Shown piece by piece: positions 23,440-34,100 of a DNA stretch of 64,000 bases. Made by a program: the position numbers and the translations under genes. This stretch comes from Gerris lacustris (taxonomy: Eukaryota; Arthropoda; Insecta; Hemiptera; Gerridae), in assembly GCA_951217055.1 (NCBI GenBank), contig OX578280.1, forward strand, positions 7,295,271 through 7,359,270, written 5' to 3'. Each line of letters opens with the position of its first letter. Position 1 is the stretch's first letter. A model generated the notes under the pieces. It was not told the DNA's origin, searched no databases, and saw nothing but the letters and a program-made list of their open reading frames with translations.

Positions 23440-24670
23440 CGGGAGATAGCCCAAGACTAACACGAAATCTAAAGATGACGATAACTTGAGTAAAAGAACA
23501 CCGAGTTAGATGAAATTTGGTACACATGTTCATTTTATTAATGCCCAGGCTGAGTTCGTCGGAAAACGTTATCCGCCCATGCGTTCACGCGCAACGCTCA
23601 AAAGACGGGAAAAAGTGATATACGTCGCGTCAGAGAGGTTACGTAAAAGTGACAAAGGTTGCTGTGACGTCGTGCGCCCTCCACGATTTTTCGTCAGGTT
23701 ATCTTTTCTGGCTCATAACAAACCATTGTTTATTAGAGTTCTGTGAGCATTTTATAGTTTTTTCCTCTTTTCATTCTATTAAAAGCTTTTTTAACCGTTT
23801 TTAACCTTAACATATATTAGTAACATCATTAATAAGCCAACAAATGTATACATTTTAGATGATAAAACAAATAATTCTCACAAATATCTCAAAGAAGATG
23901 TAAAATAACTTACTCACAGATGTGCTCTTTTTACTCTATTAAAAGCTTTTTTAACTGTTTTTAACCTAATCATGTATCAGTAACATCATTAATAAGCCAA
24001 TAAATGTATACATTATAGATGATAAAACCAATAATTGATTAAAAAATAATAATAAAATAAAATAGCACTGATAAAACTCAGTCGTATATCCAATGTTATG
24101 AGCCAGCTGACCTAACAACACACACTTTTTTACGTAAGTGACGTCACACTTCCCCGGCGTATTAAGGAAGCCTGTTACTTGACTTGTTTTGATTATTTTT
24201 GTTATATATGTCAAAAATGTCACTTTGTTTTGTAAATATATAAAATGTAATCATGTAAAATTTCACCCTGATACAAGCAGAAGCTGTAGAGTAGGGAAGA
24301 GATATATTTTATAATATTTTAAATTAATAGGCCGGGTAGGTAGAAAACAGTCCTATTTTAATCCAAACTCCTTTAACAAACATACTCTTTCACTATAAAC
24401 TCATCATGATCAACTTTCTTCTTATATTCAATATATATTTATAGTAAGACACTTGCTGTAATTATACAAATAATGATTTTCTTTTAATTTTGCCTTAACT
24501 CTGCCAGGTACAAACAGTTCGTCACTTTTAATTTTGTCTCTTTTCTAACTCCGCCATGTATAAGTAGTTAGCAATGTATACGTACTTAGCAGTGTGATTT
24601 TATAATTTATATTTAATGAAATATGTAAGGAACTTCGTTTCTACCGGGTGTCCCGCGACACCACACATTT
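23440..24670 (+). repeat. Family D1 repeat, copy 2
   Basis: Starts near GAAGCCGGGAGATAGCC, contains CAGGCTGAGTTCGTCGG and the second half with GGCCGGGTAGGTAGAAA, and ends TAAGGAACTTCGTTTC plus GGTGTCCCGCGACACC. Longer than the others because of the internal duplication at 23766-24043. Confidence 0.7.
23766..24043 (+). repeat. Tandem ~115-bp duplication inside D1
   Basis: CTATTAAAAGCTTTTTTAAC at 23777 recurs at 23937, each followed by CATTAATAAGCCAA and GTATACATT. A 45-bp gap separates the copies. Confidence 0.85.
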
Positions 24671-25310
24671 TTTTTTTAGAAATTGAGTGTAAAGTATAAT
24701 ATTGCAAGATATCGTATAAAAGGTCGTAACTCCTAAAGGGGACTCTGCCTAGTGGATCATCGATATATCTACAAGTGAAGTCGATAGTTAGTTTAAAACT
24801 TCGACCCAAGATCGATTTATCCACGCACATTCTCTCTGAGTTCCAGACAGTATGTGCCATATTAATTGGACTATGTATTTTATTTATTTATCATTTTTAG
24901 CAGAAGAATTTTGTTTGACACCACTGAAATATCATTTTATTTATATATATTTTTATTCTCTCAAGATTTAACTAACTAAATATTGTACATATTTATCAAA
25001 TTAAAAGCTTGAGACATTTATCCTACTTTTTTCCCCTCGCATTATAATTGATTGTGGCAAACATTATCTTAGTTTTAATATAACATGTATTGCATTTGAC
25101 TTTGCATAACGCAAAACGTTATATAATGAGAAATATTTAAGAAAGAAAGAAGGAAAAAAAATAATAACTAATATTCTTAACACTCTTATAACCACAGTGA
25201 TAAAAAAACATTTATCACGTCAGAGTTATTTATTATTCAGAAATTACAACTCGTGAGGAAGCAACGTCATTCATATTAAATCGGCTTCTTTTTTGTCTTT
25301 TTTTTTTAAA
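24671..25310. other. AT-rich sequence, nothing recognised
   Basis: No repeat family was matched. It ends with a strong polypyrimidine run (25283-25307) before a CAG, the acceptor used by the candidate exon at 25319. Confidence 0.35.
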
Positions 25311-25318
25311 TTATACAG

Positions 25319-25350
25319 ACGGTGCAGTTCTTAGCCAACCTAGCTGTTGA
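25319..25350 (+). CDS. Possible terminal coding exon of the 18402/19358 gene
   Basis: The acceptor is strong: a T-rich run then TTATACAG ending at 25318. Entered in phase 1, as required by the exon at 19358-19445, the frame reads DGAVLSQPSC and stops at TGA 25348-25350. That would give a 75-residue single-pass membrane protein. In another phase the same sequence reads TVQFLANLAVEFGSDPN, which also looks protein-like, so frame and membership are uncertain. The presumed intron (~5.9 kb) is full of repeats. Confidence 0.22.
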
Positions 25351-25904
25351 GTTTGGGTCAGATCCCAATATAATATATCATTTTAATTTAGAAGTGTCAA
25401 AAGTATTATATTTAATGGACGTTTTTGACTTCTTTTTTGTTATATTGTGACCAAACTATATGATATATTTTACTACGTTCTTATTAGCTTGCTTTCTTGT
25501 TTTTTTTTTTTGTTTTTTTTTTTTCCGGTACAAATCTAGCAATCGATTTCTAACTAACTTCCCGAATAGCTAGACAATTTGAAACTTTTAACATAGCTCA
25601 GAACACGATGACAATGCATTATTTTAATACTTCTAGCCATCTTTCAGCAGAATCTAATTGGCTTTCAGAAAATTTTGCTGTACGGAAAGTTAGTTCGGAA
25701 AAAATCCCCAAGTTATTTTATTTGTTTTGCCATGTCCCATATTTACGCAATCTTCATTTTGACGGGTCTCAAATTTGTGATAGATAAACATTGAATGACA
25801 GCAAAACAGGAAATATCGATTATATTATTTATATTATTTCAAATATTACGATGGCATGGTTTAGATTTGGTGTTGGGGAGATCCGTTGTACAAAGATTTG
25901 TCCT

Positions 25905-26557
25905 TTTTAGGGTCCGTAGGCAAAACCAAGGACCCTTATATTTTCCTGCGTGTGTCTGTCCGTCCGTCCTCTCGCGTGCTCTCACGGCTACACCTTTCGT
26001 CCGATCACTTTGAAATTTGGCATGTATGTGTCTTGTACCTGCCCACATATTTTAAAAATATAGCGACTTAAAAAAAATATTTTTCAATAAAACTAGGGTA
26101 AAAAAACTTAAGGGTTAAAATTTGTTTATTTTTTTCGACACCGTGAGGGGTATTATACGGGTTTGAAACGTGTCCCCCCCCCCTCTATCTCGCTTATGTG
26201 AAGTGCAAAAAATCTGAAAAAATTCCTGAACATTCTTCGACCAAAAGTAAAGATACCACTTTTTGGAAATTTCGAAAAAAATATTATTTTATTTTTTATT
26301 GACAAAATAGTTTTTTTTAATAATTATGGTCTTTTCTATGTATTTTTATGGTTGTAGTCCGGTTCAGTGGCAAGACAATACTTTAGCAGAGTGTGTTTTG
26401 AGAATATCAGACCCTTAGAATGGTTCAAAGTAAGCTTTTTAGCATTTAAAAAAAATACTGCTTATACACTTTACAGTTTAACACTATATGTGGCACACTA
26501 TAATGTGGCCTACGGACCCTCGCTGTGTGCTGACTAGCACACACTTGACCTGTTTAT
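25905..26557 (+). mobile_element. Family E element nested in family A
   Basis: Starts TAGGGTCCGTAGGCAAAACC, carries TGTCTGTCCGTCCGTCC, and ends with GGCCTACGGACCCTCGC and the hairpin TGTGTGCTGACTAGCACACA (8-bp stem, 4-nt loop). An inverted copy is at 52880-53620. Host sequence resumes as TATAGGTTTAAGATCAGC. No coding frame; overlapping frames at 25795-26071 are artefacts. Confidence 0.75.
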
Positions 26558-26673
26558 ATAGGTTTAAGATCAGCTCTCTTGATGGTTGCCATTTATGTGA
26601 AGTAAATAACTACTAACTAAATAACTTCTTTTTTTTTCACTAACATTATATATTATATAACAATAACAATTAT

Positions 26674-26948
26674 TAGTTAATTTGGTAGATCCTTTAAGGG
26701 TAAGCGAAGGAAGAAGAAAAACTACTTCATTTTTAAATTTGGCGACGTTTCGGCTTTCCCAGCCATCATCAAGCCTAAAAAAACAATAATTTATTGTAAG
26801 CATGACATTGTGCCTCATTTTAGAAATTGAGTGTGAATTGTGTATAATTTAAAAATGAAGTAGTTTTTCTTCTTCCTTCGCTTACCCTTAAAGGATCTAC
26901 CAAATTAACTAAGAATTACATCAGGGTACACTCTTCTCTACAATTGAT
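26674..26948 (-). mobile_element. 275-bp inverted-arm retroelement, Penelope-like candidate
   Basis: AATAACAATTAT stands at both borders (26662-26673 and 26949-26960). Because the host is a known repeat, this 12-bp duplication is clear. Inside, arms of ~65 bp (AGTTAATTTGGTAGATCC ... GGATCTACCAAATTAACT) are inverted. A duplication of this length argues for target-primed retrotransposition, and a hammerhead-like motif lies at 26741-26775. Penelope-like elements have variable duplications, inverted terminal parts and hammerheads (established), so that is the best guess. Confidence 0.6.
26741..26775 (-). ncRNA. Hammerhead-like ribozyme motif
   Basis: Minus strand: GGC (stem I), UUGAUGA for the CUGAUGA box, U, GGCU-GGGAA-AGCC (stem II), GAAA, CGUC, then GCC (stem I). 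The layout matches the minimal hammerheads of Penelope-like elements, which lack a normal stem III and cleave as dimers through a self-complementary ACGU. The first core base is U instead of C, leaving a U-G wobble where C3-G8 normally pairs. Activity unknown. Confidence 0.5.
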
Positions 26949-27041
26949 AATAACAATTATATTTATCAACATTACATACGATTCAACAGGAAATTTAAAA
27001 ACGTAGTATATAAAAAGTTCTTTTTATCTTGAAATTATTTA

Positions 27042-27419
27042 GCTTTGATTATAATTATTTTCGTTAAAATTCAAAAAAATCTTCTCGTGGAGAGCAGCTG
27101 TTTTAACTTGCTCATATATTTAGTATATAAAGAAAGAAATTTAATGGCGAGAATATTCAATTTTGAAATATTGGTTGCTTTACACGTTTTGAGTCCAAAA
27201 AAGTGATGATATAATATATTCTGTTTGTCGTCTGTGGAGACACCTGAAAGCCTAAACTACTGAATCAGGCCTGACTGTCTGATGTTTAGGCTTACATCAA
27301 AATAGCCACGCTTTTGAAAAAGATAAATTAAACCGAAAAAATAATTTTTGCTTAAACAAATTATTTCTCGAAATGGTTTCGTCAATTTTGATCACATCGT
27401 AAAAAAATCGGTATCGGTC
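27042..27419. other. AT-rich sequence, nothing recognised
   Basis: No features beyond a short near-palindrome around AGGCCTGA at 27267. Confidence 0.3.
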
Positions 27420-27945
27420 CGAGACAACTCAGACAAACTTTCTCATATACGAGTTTATAATTACGTAGCCCAGTGGTTTCCATGTATTAGTTTTCAATGT
27501 ACATTTAAATATTATTGAACAATTCATCAAAATGTATCATAAAAATAACTTCTCCTGGGCGGGGAATTAAACCCGGGCTCTCTCCGTCCGCGTTTTAAGC
27601 TAATATCTCAGGAACTAGATTTTTCCCGGGAAAACGGCTTATAGCGTTGGATTCGTATTCAAATGGACTACATTTTCGAATTTTTTAATAAAAATTTTCG
27701 GAACCGTTTTCGAGAAATATTTTTTTTCATATTTTTTCAGAGTTTATGAGGGGTAGCGCCCCCAAATTTAGAGCTAAAATTCATTTCTCGATTTCGCCTC
27801 GGGGTATGATTTTTCTGAACATGTATGCCAAATTTTCAACTTTTACTCAAGTTATCGTCACACGCGTAAACGTTACTGACAGACAGACAAGATGCATAGT
27901 TTGTTAAATGTAAGAAGCTTGCTTACGCTCGCTTCAACTATATAA
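27420..27945 (-). repeat. Family F repeat with SINE-like promoter, copy 1
   Basis: Shares ~480 bp with 33515-34100. On the minus strand TTAGCTTAAAACGCGG (near 27605) and GGGTTTAATTCCCCG (near 27565) resemble RNA polymerase III A and B boxes. Contains AAAACGGCTTATAGCGTTGG and the phrase GAACCGTTTTCGAGAAAT. Ends in a D-like fragment with GACAGACAGACAAG. Confidence 0.55.
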
Positions 27946-28080
27946 AAAAAGTAAAAATCGAAATTTCCAAAAATTGTTTTCTTTACTTTTAGCCGAAGAA
28001 TGTTCAGGAAATTTTTTTCAGACTTTTCACACCATCTCAAACTCGCCTGTGCTCACCCCATGAAAGGATGTTATATAGTT
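27946..28080 (+). repeat. Fragment of the family E core
   Basis: GCCGAAGAATGTTCAGG and CTCAAACTCGCCTGTGCTC match the middle of the family E copy near 53200-53300. Confidence 0.5.
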
Positions 28081-29085
28081 GTAAAATAGATAATTTCGTT
28101 GTAAATTAATAGAACTATTTAAGTTAGTAACTAATGGTAAGATAGACTTAACTTAACGATCAATCTAAATGGATTTAAATTTAAAAGTTAAGTTTTTCTT
28201 TTAAATTAGAGTGTAGAATTTTATTTGCGGATAACCTTGTCAGTGGTTTTAATGGTATTAAACCTGCGAGCAAAGCTAAAGGGTTTTATCTCATCAATGA
28301 CGTTATTTTACTTGTTAACCCCTCCTTCCCCCTTAAGGGTTTAAATATAGAGCTCAATTTCCCTTTGATCTTTACAGGAAAACCCTGCTTTTCTCTAGAA
28401 CAAACCGAGGTTGGAAAAAAAACCACTGGCCTTTAAATTAAAATTTTGTCGGGAAAACAAAGTCATTTTTATTATTTTTATTTTTTTTATATATATATAT
28501 TTTTTTGTTATATTTAGGATTATACTTTTTAAAAAATTCAATTTTTTTCTAATATCCACTCTATAAACTTTTTATTTTTTCTCCCTCTGACTTTTTAATA
28601 GTAGATACCCAACAAAATAAGTATAAAGAGCTATAACGGGATAACAAAATTAATGAAATAATTTTAATATAAAGGATTCTAGTTTTAAAGTTCAAAGTTC
28701 TCGAAATTTATTAAGGGAAATAAACTTTGAAATCCTCTGGAATTTCAATATTAAAATTACACAAAAGCTGAATTATTTCGGAAAATTACTAAATAATGAG
28801 CTTTTTAAAATCGATTTATTGATAGTTCGAAGTTTTTACTAGGTTAATATGCTAGCATTTTTTTTAATAGTGTATGATATTTTATCATTGTGTTCGTGTT
28901 AAGAGGGTGGGGGAAAGCAATAGAAAAGTTTTAAGGTTTTCCCGATCGCTGTTTTCTGAGATGATGAAATTATTTATTTTCAATTATTTTTTATCGAGAG
29001 TGTAGTTTGTATTATATTACTAGCTGGACACCCGTTCTTCACAATGGAGTGATTCACAGGGGAGAATAACACAATTTTATCTTAT
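28081..29085. other. AT-rich sequence, nothing recognised
   Basis: About 1 kb without a repeat family or coding frame. Short T-rich and (AT)n stretches at 28470-28510. Confidence 0.35.
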
Positions 29086-29903
29086 AACTAGGCATCGTGT
29101 GGCTCTTATCATTGAAGCGAGCGTATGGTAATTGAAGCGAGCGTAAGCGAGCTTCTTACATTCAACGAAATATGCATCTTGTCTGTCTGTCTGTATGTCT
29201 GTCTGTCTGTCTGTCTGTCTGTGTGTAACGTTTACGTGTCCGACGATAACTTGAGTAAAAGTTGACCGATTTGGTTGAAATTTAATATACATCTTCCTTT
29301 AACTAATACTCAGGCTAAGTTCGTTGGACAGCGTGATCCGTCCAAGAGTTCGCGCGCAATGCTCGCCTAAACGTGAGCATCAAATTTAAAATTGGAATTT
29401 CAGGACGGGAAAAAATTCTATCATCACCTATTCGATGAGACGAACATTTTTTTACAATAACATTTTTTAGTAAAACCAACAAGGACACTGCTATGAATTA
29501 ATAAAGATCGCTAAAACTATTAAAGCGGACCTAAACGTTTAAAATAGAGAAAACAACGTTTTTACCGATATCTTACGTTCTAACTTAACGATTTTAATAA
29601 AACTTTATGTACATCGTCTAAAGTACAATTGAAACAAGTATGTAAAATTTCAACTTGATACAAGCAGTAGTATTTGAGTAATGAAGTGATACATTTATAA
29701 TAATTGTTTAAAAGCTATCGCGGGTGTTTAAGATTCTATAGATTTGTTTAGGAAGTAAAGCTTTGTACCGAGTACCCCCACTACCTCACACTACCCTCTT
29801 CCACTTATCTTCAACTATGACATTCATCGTGATTAACAAATTTTAATATTCAGTATTTTATTGCAATACGCTCGCTTCAATGATAGAGCCACGCGATGCC
29901 TAG
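29086..29903 (+). mobile_element. Family D2 repeat, copy 1 (Helitron/HINE-like candidate)
   Basis: The complete copy starts TTGAAGCGAGCGTAAGCGAG (29131), has a (GTCT)n microsatellite at 29180-29222, the D core, and ends ACGCTCGCTTCAAT...GCGATGCCTAG (29903) followed by T. Just upstream, 29086-29124 is the inverted 3' end of another copy. CTAG before T fits the Helitron CTRR|T rule, and a GTCY microsatellite plus subterminal inverted repeat recalls DINE-1/HINE elements. No 5' TC was seen. Confidence 0.55.
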
Positions 29904-30029
29904 TAAATATGTATTGAATATTGAAAAAATAGATAATCATGAATCATGATGAGTTGATAGATATAGGGTATGATAGTAGTACAGCGGCTAGTAGTAAGGG
30001 AACCACCCTGCATTCTTACTATTCCACTA

Positions 30030-30436
30030 ACTACACATCTTTAAACATTTAGGCCCGCTTTAATAGTTTTAACGATCTTGATTAATTCATAGCGGTGTCG
30101 CTGTTTTACTGAAAAATGTTATTTGAAAAAAATGTTCGTCTCATCGAATATATAGTGCTAGATTTTTTCCCGTCCAAAAATTCCAATTTTAATTTTTAAG
30201 CGCACGTTTACGCGAGCGTGGCACGCGAACGCTTGGGCAGACAACGTTGTCCAACGAACTCGTCCTGAGCATTTGTAAAATAAACGTGTGTACCAAATTT
30301 CATCAAAATCGGTCAATTTTTACTCAAGTTATCGTCGTACGTTTCAGACACACAGACACACACAGATACACAGATACACAGACACACAGACACGGAGCAT
30401 ATTTCGTTGAATGTAGGAAGCTCGCTACGCTCGTTC
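30030..30436 (-). mobile_element. Family D2 repeat, truncated copy 2
   Basis: Inverted. It has the core (GCCCGCTTTAATAGTTTTAAC) and the 5' end (GAAGCTCGCTACGCTCG) with a degenerate (ACACAG)n stretch at 30344-30392. The CTAG end is missing. Confidence 0.65.
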
Positions 30437-30528
30437 AATAATTTCAAGATAAAATGAATTTTATATGCTGTTTTTAAATTTTCTGTTGAATCATATGTAG
30501 TGTTGATAATATAATTGTTATTGTTATA
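30437..30528 (+). repeat. Family A repeat, truncated copy 4
   Basis: AATTTCAAGATAAAATGAA through TTGTTATTGTTATA, cut off by the mariner-type foldback that follows. Confidence 0.7.
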
Positions 30529-31231
30529 CAGGGTGGTCCAAAAGTCCCCCCCCCCCCTCTTAACTATTGAACGGTTTGAGATAAATTAAAGAAACTTGGG
30601 GGATTTCTACCATGCAAAGGGAAGTTTGTTTTCATGCAATCACCCAAAAAAATTTTACCCGGATTGTATATTTTTGATAGCAGATTTAGATTCTACGGTA
30701 AAAAATAAAAATATTTTACTTCTAACTTAATTCTCTATCTCCAATATTTTGCCCCCTATAGGGGGGCAAAGGTATAAAAATGGTAGATTTCAGCGCCTGG
30801 GGGCAATATGATGGTTGCCTCTAGCACACGAGTGGATGATTACACACTTTCCTTTACATGATACAGATCCCCCAAGTTTCATTACTTTATTTCAAACCTT
30901 TTAGATTTTATAACGATCCAAGTGTTATTTTTTTCAAATTTCGGAAGAGTTATTTTGCTATCTTTGCCAACATATTGGAGATAGAAAAAAAAATTTCAAG
31001 TAAAAGTTTATTATTTTTCACCGTAAAATCCAAATATGCTATCAAAAATATACACTCCAATTTGAAATTTTGAAGTTGGGTGGCCTGGGGGCAAAGTGGG
31101 TGGTTGCCCCTAGTGGGTGATTGCATGAAAAAAAACTTCCCTTTGCATGGTAGAGATCCCCCAAGGTTCATTAATTTATCTCAAACCGTTCAAAAGTTAA
31201 GGGGGGGGAGGGAGAATTTTGGACCACCCTG
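30529..31231. mobile_element. 703-bp mariner-type foldback MITE
   Basis: Ends CAGGGTGGTCCAAAA and TTTTGGACCACCCTG with TA on both sides (30527-30528, 31232-31233). The inverted similarity runs ~300 bp inward on each arm, for example CTACCATGCAAAGGGAAG on both, so most of the element is one imperfect palindrome. A poly-C tract follows the left end. No transposase frame. Confidence 0.9.
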
Positions 31232-31269
31232 TATAATATAATGATAGTAGAATAATAGTATATTATGTT

Positions 31270-31775
31270 ACTAGGCTGTGAAGTGAGTTTATTCTTTACC
31301 GCGGCAATACATTTACTGTCTCGCTTCGCTCGACAGTAAATATTGCCAAGGTAAAGAAAAAACACTTCACAGTCGCGTAGCATATGCTATTTTTTCCGAG
31401 GTAGCAGACAATGAAAAAACATTAAATATTAATCACTAATCAATATATAATAATAACAAATATTAGTACATACTTAAGACTTAAAAAAAGAAACCTTAAA
31501 AAGAGGTTACACTATAAGAAAAGATAAATAAAACGCATTGACATCTAGCGGATTTTAATCGTACTAGAAGCAGTTCTACAAAGACTGCAGCGGTACTAAC
31601 GGAAGTTTTGACAACTACCCGCCGGACATAAAAAATCTTTTAGTTCCTAGGACGTAAAAGATTTTTTCTTTACAGCTAGGAGTAATGAAAAGATTTTTTA
31701 AGTCCACGTAATGAAAAAATGGATTTTAGCTATGTCTTTTAGGCTCTAAAGTTACTATTTCACAGCCTACCACGG
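31270..31775 (+). mobile_element. Family G element, copy 1
   Basis: Starts GTTACTAGGCTGTGAAGTGAG and ends ACTATTTCACAGCCTACC, short inverted repeats. Near the start the arms TTACCGCGGCAATA and TATTGCCAAGGTAAAG surround a TCGCTTCGCTCGAC turn. Other copies: 36925-37165 (partial), 38216-38600 and 38600-39105 (inverted). Confidence 0.75.
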
Positions 31776-31782
31776 AAAAAAT

Positions 31783-32447
31783 AGTTTTATTTACTTCATA
31801 TAAATGACAACCAACTAGACAGCTGATCTTAAACCTATAAAAGGAAAAATCTTTGTAGAACGGATCTGGCCAACACCGAATCTAAACTGTACCATCGATG
31901 TACCCCCGACCCCCGTGTAGGGGACGGTAAGAGAAGAAAAATGTGTACAAGTAAAGAAGTACAGATGCAGATAAATTATACCGATACCTAGGACACACGT
32001 GTAAACAAACCTGGTTGTCACACGTCAATTAATTTATTTCTTTGATTACATTTCCTGTTCCGCTGTCATTCAATGGCCTGATATAATCATTCTTGAACAT
32101 TTTAACAATTTTATCAGCCATTCCAGGTACTAAAATAAGAAATCATAAATTTGAAACTTGTCAAAAATGGGTCTTGTCAAAGCAAATAAAATAACTTGCG
32201 GTTTTTGTCTGAACTAACTTTCCATGCAGCAAAATTTGCTGGAAACGAATTAAATTCTGCTGAAAGATGACTAAAAGTATTAAAATAATACATTGTCATC
32301 GTGTTCTGAGCTATTCTAAAAGTTTCAAATGTCTAGCTACTCGGGAAGTTTGTTAAAAATCGATTGCAAGATTTGTACTGGACAAACAAGAACAACACAA
32401 CAAACAAACAAACAAACAAGAAAGCAAGCTAATAAAAACGTAGTAAA
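31783..32447 (+). mobile_element. Family A repeat, copy 5, 5'-truncated
   Basis: Enters at the TTATTTACTTCATATAAATG segment and ends CTAATAAAAACGTAGTA. An unrelated ~150-bp insertion begins after 31900 (GTACCCCCGACCCCCGTG). A family B copy follows directly, as after copy 1. Confidence 0.75.
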
Positions 32448-32449
32448 GT

Positions 32450-33440
32450 AGTCTGCCAATTAGTGTGGCACATTGCTTCCTCGCTTCTTATTTCGGATAC
32501 ATTAATGATTATATGCTTTTTCAACATTTCATTGAAAAATTTAATTAACCCCCTCCTCCGTTTTTTAAATGTGTCAGAATAATTTGATTTTTCACATGTA
32601 TTAAAGTATCAATTTAGCAAAATTTAAAGAGCGCAGTTGGTAGAAATTGACCTGGGCTATCCATCAAAAAATCAGTTGAGGACATTTTAAGATGTAGATG
32701 TTTATCTACGATTGATACGAAATATAAACATTATATCTCTGTTTAGATGCGTAGAAAGTGATTATTTACGTACTTGTATTCATTGCGCATGCGCGTCTCA
32801 TGGTTCTGAAGAATTCCTCTTCTTTACAACGCTAGCGCGGTAAAGGAGAGGAATTCTTCTTTGAATGAATCAAGTGGCTTTGACGAAAATGTAGAGAATA
32901 ATATTCCTCCAGAAATAATTAATTCGGCAAAAAATACAGCTCAAGAATAATGACATCTTTATCAAGAGAAGAGATACGAACTTACATACAGCAAGTTTAT
33001 TTTTTTCTGTATTTATTATTTAAATCTAACAATCGTAGATAAAGTACGGTACGCAACTCGTGGGAAAACGGCATTTTGCATTGCTCGTGTGGTATTACAA
33101 CCCTCGCTGTCTCCACACATGCAAAATGCTACTTTCCACACTCGACGCGTAATGTACTATTGTGTGCATGTGGAAGAGAAACTAATAGATACAGAAGCAA
33201 AAGCTTATATAGGACCAACAATTGGCTATCATCCAAAATTTCATTAAAATTCGACGAATAGTTTTTAAGATATATTGGTATTGGTTCGCAAAAATTAAAG
33301 GACAGACAGAAACGAAACCAAAAATGTTCCTTGATGTCTTAAACGAATTTCTGTCTTGGAATTATTGAAATCGAAGACATAATAATTATTCGTTCTTAAG
33401 AACGGTCACATAGCTCACAAGTTCGGAAACAATAAATAGG
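32450..33440 (+). repeat. Family B repeat split by a family H element
   Basis: CTGCCAATTAGTGTGGCACA at the left; resumes at GTGTGCATGTGGAAGAG (33162) after H and continues to GATGTCTTAAACGAATTTC and the GCTCACAAGTTCGG end. Confidence 0.75.
32703..33161 (+). mobile_element. Family H element, copy 1, inserted in family B
   Basis: Starts TATCTACGATTGATACG; near the 3' side CAATCGTAGATA is the inverse, followed by ~130 bp ending GACGCGTAATGTACTATT. It carries GCGCATGCGCG and GAAGAATTCCTC blocks. A segment homologous to the 29-codon frame in the copy at 37652 is present, but its ATG is TTG here. Confidence 0.75.
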
Positions 33441-33514
33441 GTATAATATATCAAAATATTCATAATTTGCTTCTAATACTACGTCTCACTTAAAAACTGT
33501 TTGAAAATATCGCT

Positions 33515-34100
33515 CCCAGACAACTCAGACAAACCTTCTCATATATAAGTTCATAAATACTTAGCCCAGTGTTTCCCATTTATTAGTTTTGTAAGTACAT
33601 TTAGTTATTATTGAACATTTCATGAATATTTATCATAAAAATAACTTCCCCTGCGCGGGGAATCGAACCCACTCTCTCTCCGTCCACGTTTTAAGCTATT
33701 TTCTCAGGAACTAGATTTTTCCCGGGAAAACGGCTTATATCGTTAGATTCGTATTTAAATAGACTACATTTTTGAATTTTTCAATAAAAATCGTCGGAAC
33801 CGTTTTCGAGAAATAATTTTTTTTTCACGTTTTTTCAGAGTTTTTGGGGGGTATGACCCCCAAATTTGGAGCTAAAATTCATTCCTCGATTTCGCCTCGG
33901 GGTATGATTTTTCTGAACATGTACGCCAAATTTCGTGAAAATCGGCCCAGTAGTTTCGGCTCCAAGCGTCTGCACAGACAGACAGACATTTTTTTAAAAA
34001 CCACTTTTTTCGACTCAAGAGACCTCAAAACGTGTAAATCCATCAAAATCGAATTTTCGCGCCATCACAATACTTTCTCTTTATATGAGAAAGTAAAAAA
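33515..34100 (-). repeat. Family F repeat, copy 2, SINE-like
   Basis: On the minus strand TAGCTTAAAACGTGG (~33695) and GGGTTCGATTCCCCG (~33660) look like A and B boxes; the B box is better here than in copy 1. Ends CTTTCTCTTTATATGAGAAA, an inverted repeat of the CTTCTCATATA seen at 33535. Also GACAGACAGACA. The frame at 33844-34167 is accidental. Confidence 0.6.

Larger units (their letters stand above)
25471..27041 (-). mobile_element. Family A repeat, copy 3, with two nested insertions
   Basis: Begins TACTACGTTCTTATTAGC and ends AAAAACGTAGTATATAAAAAG. Against the intact copy at 17350-17980 it is opened by a family E element (~25905-26557) and by a 275-bp element with a 12-bp duplication (26674-26948). 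Confidence 0.85.
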
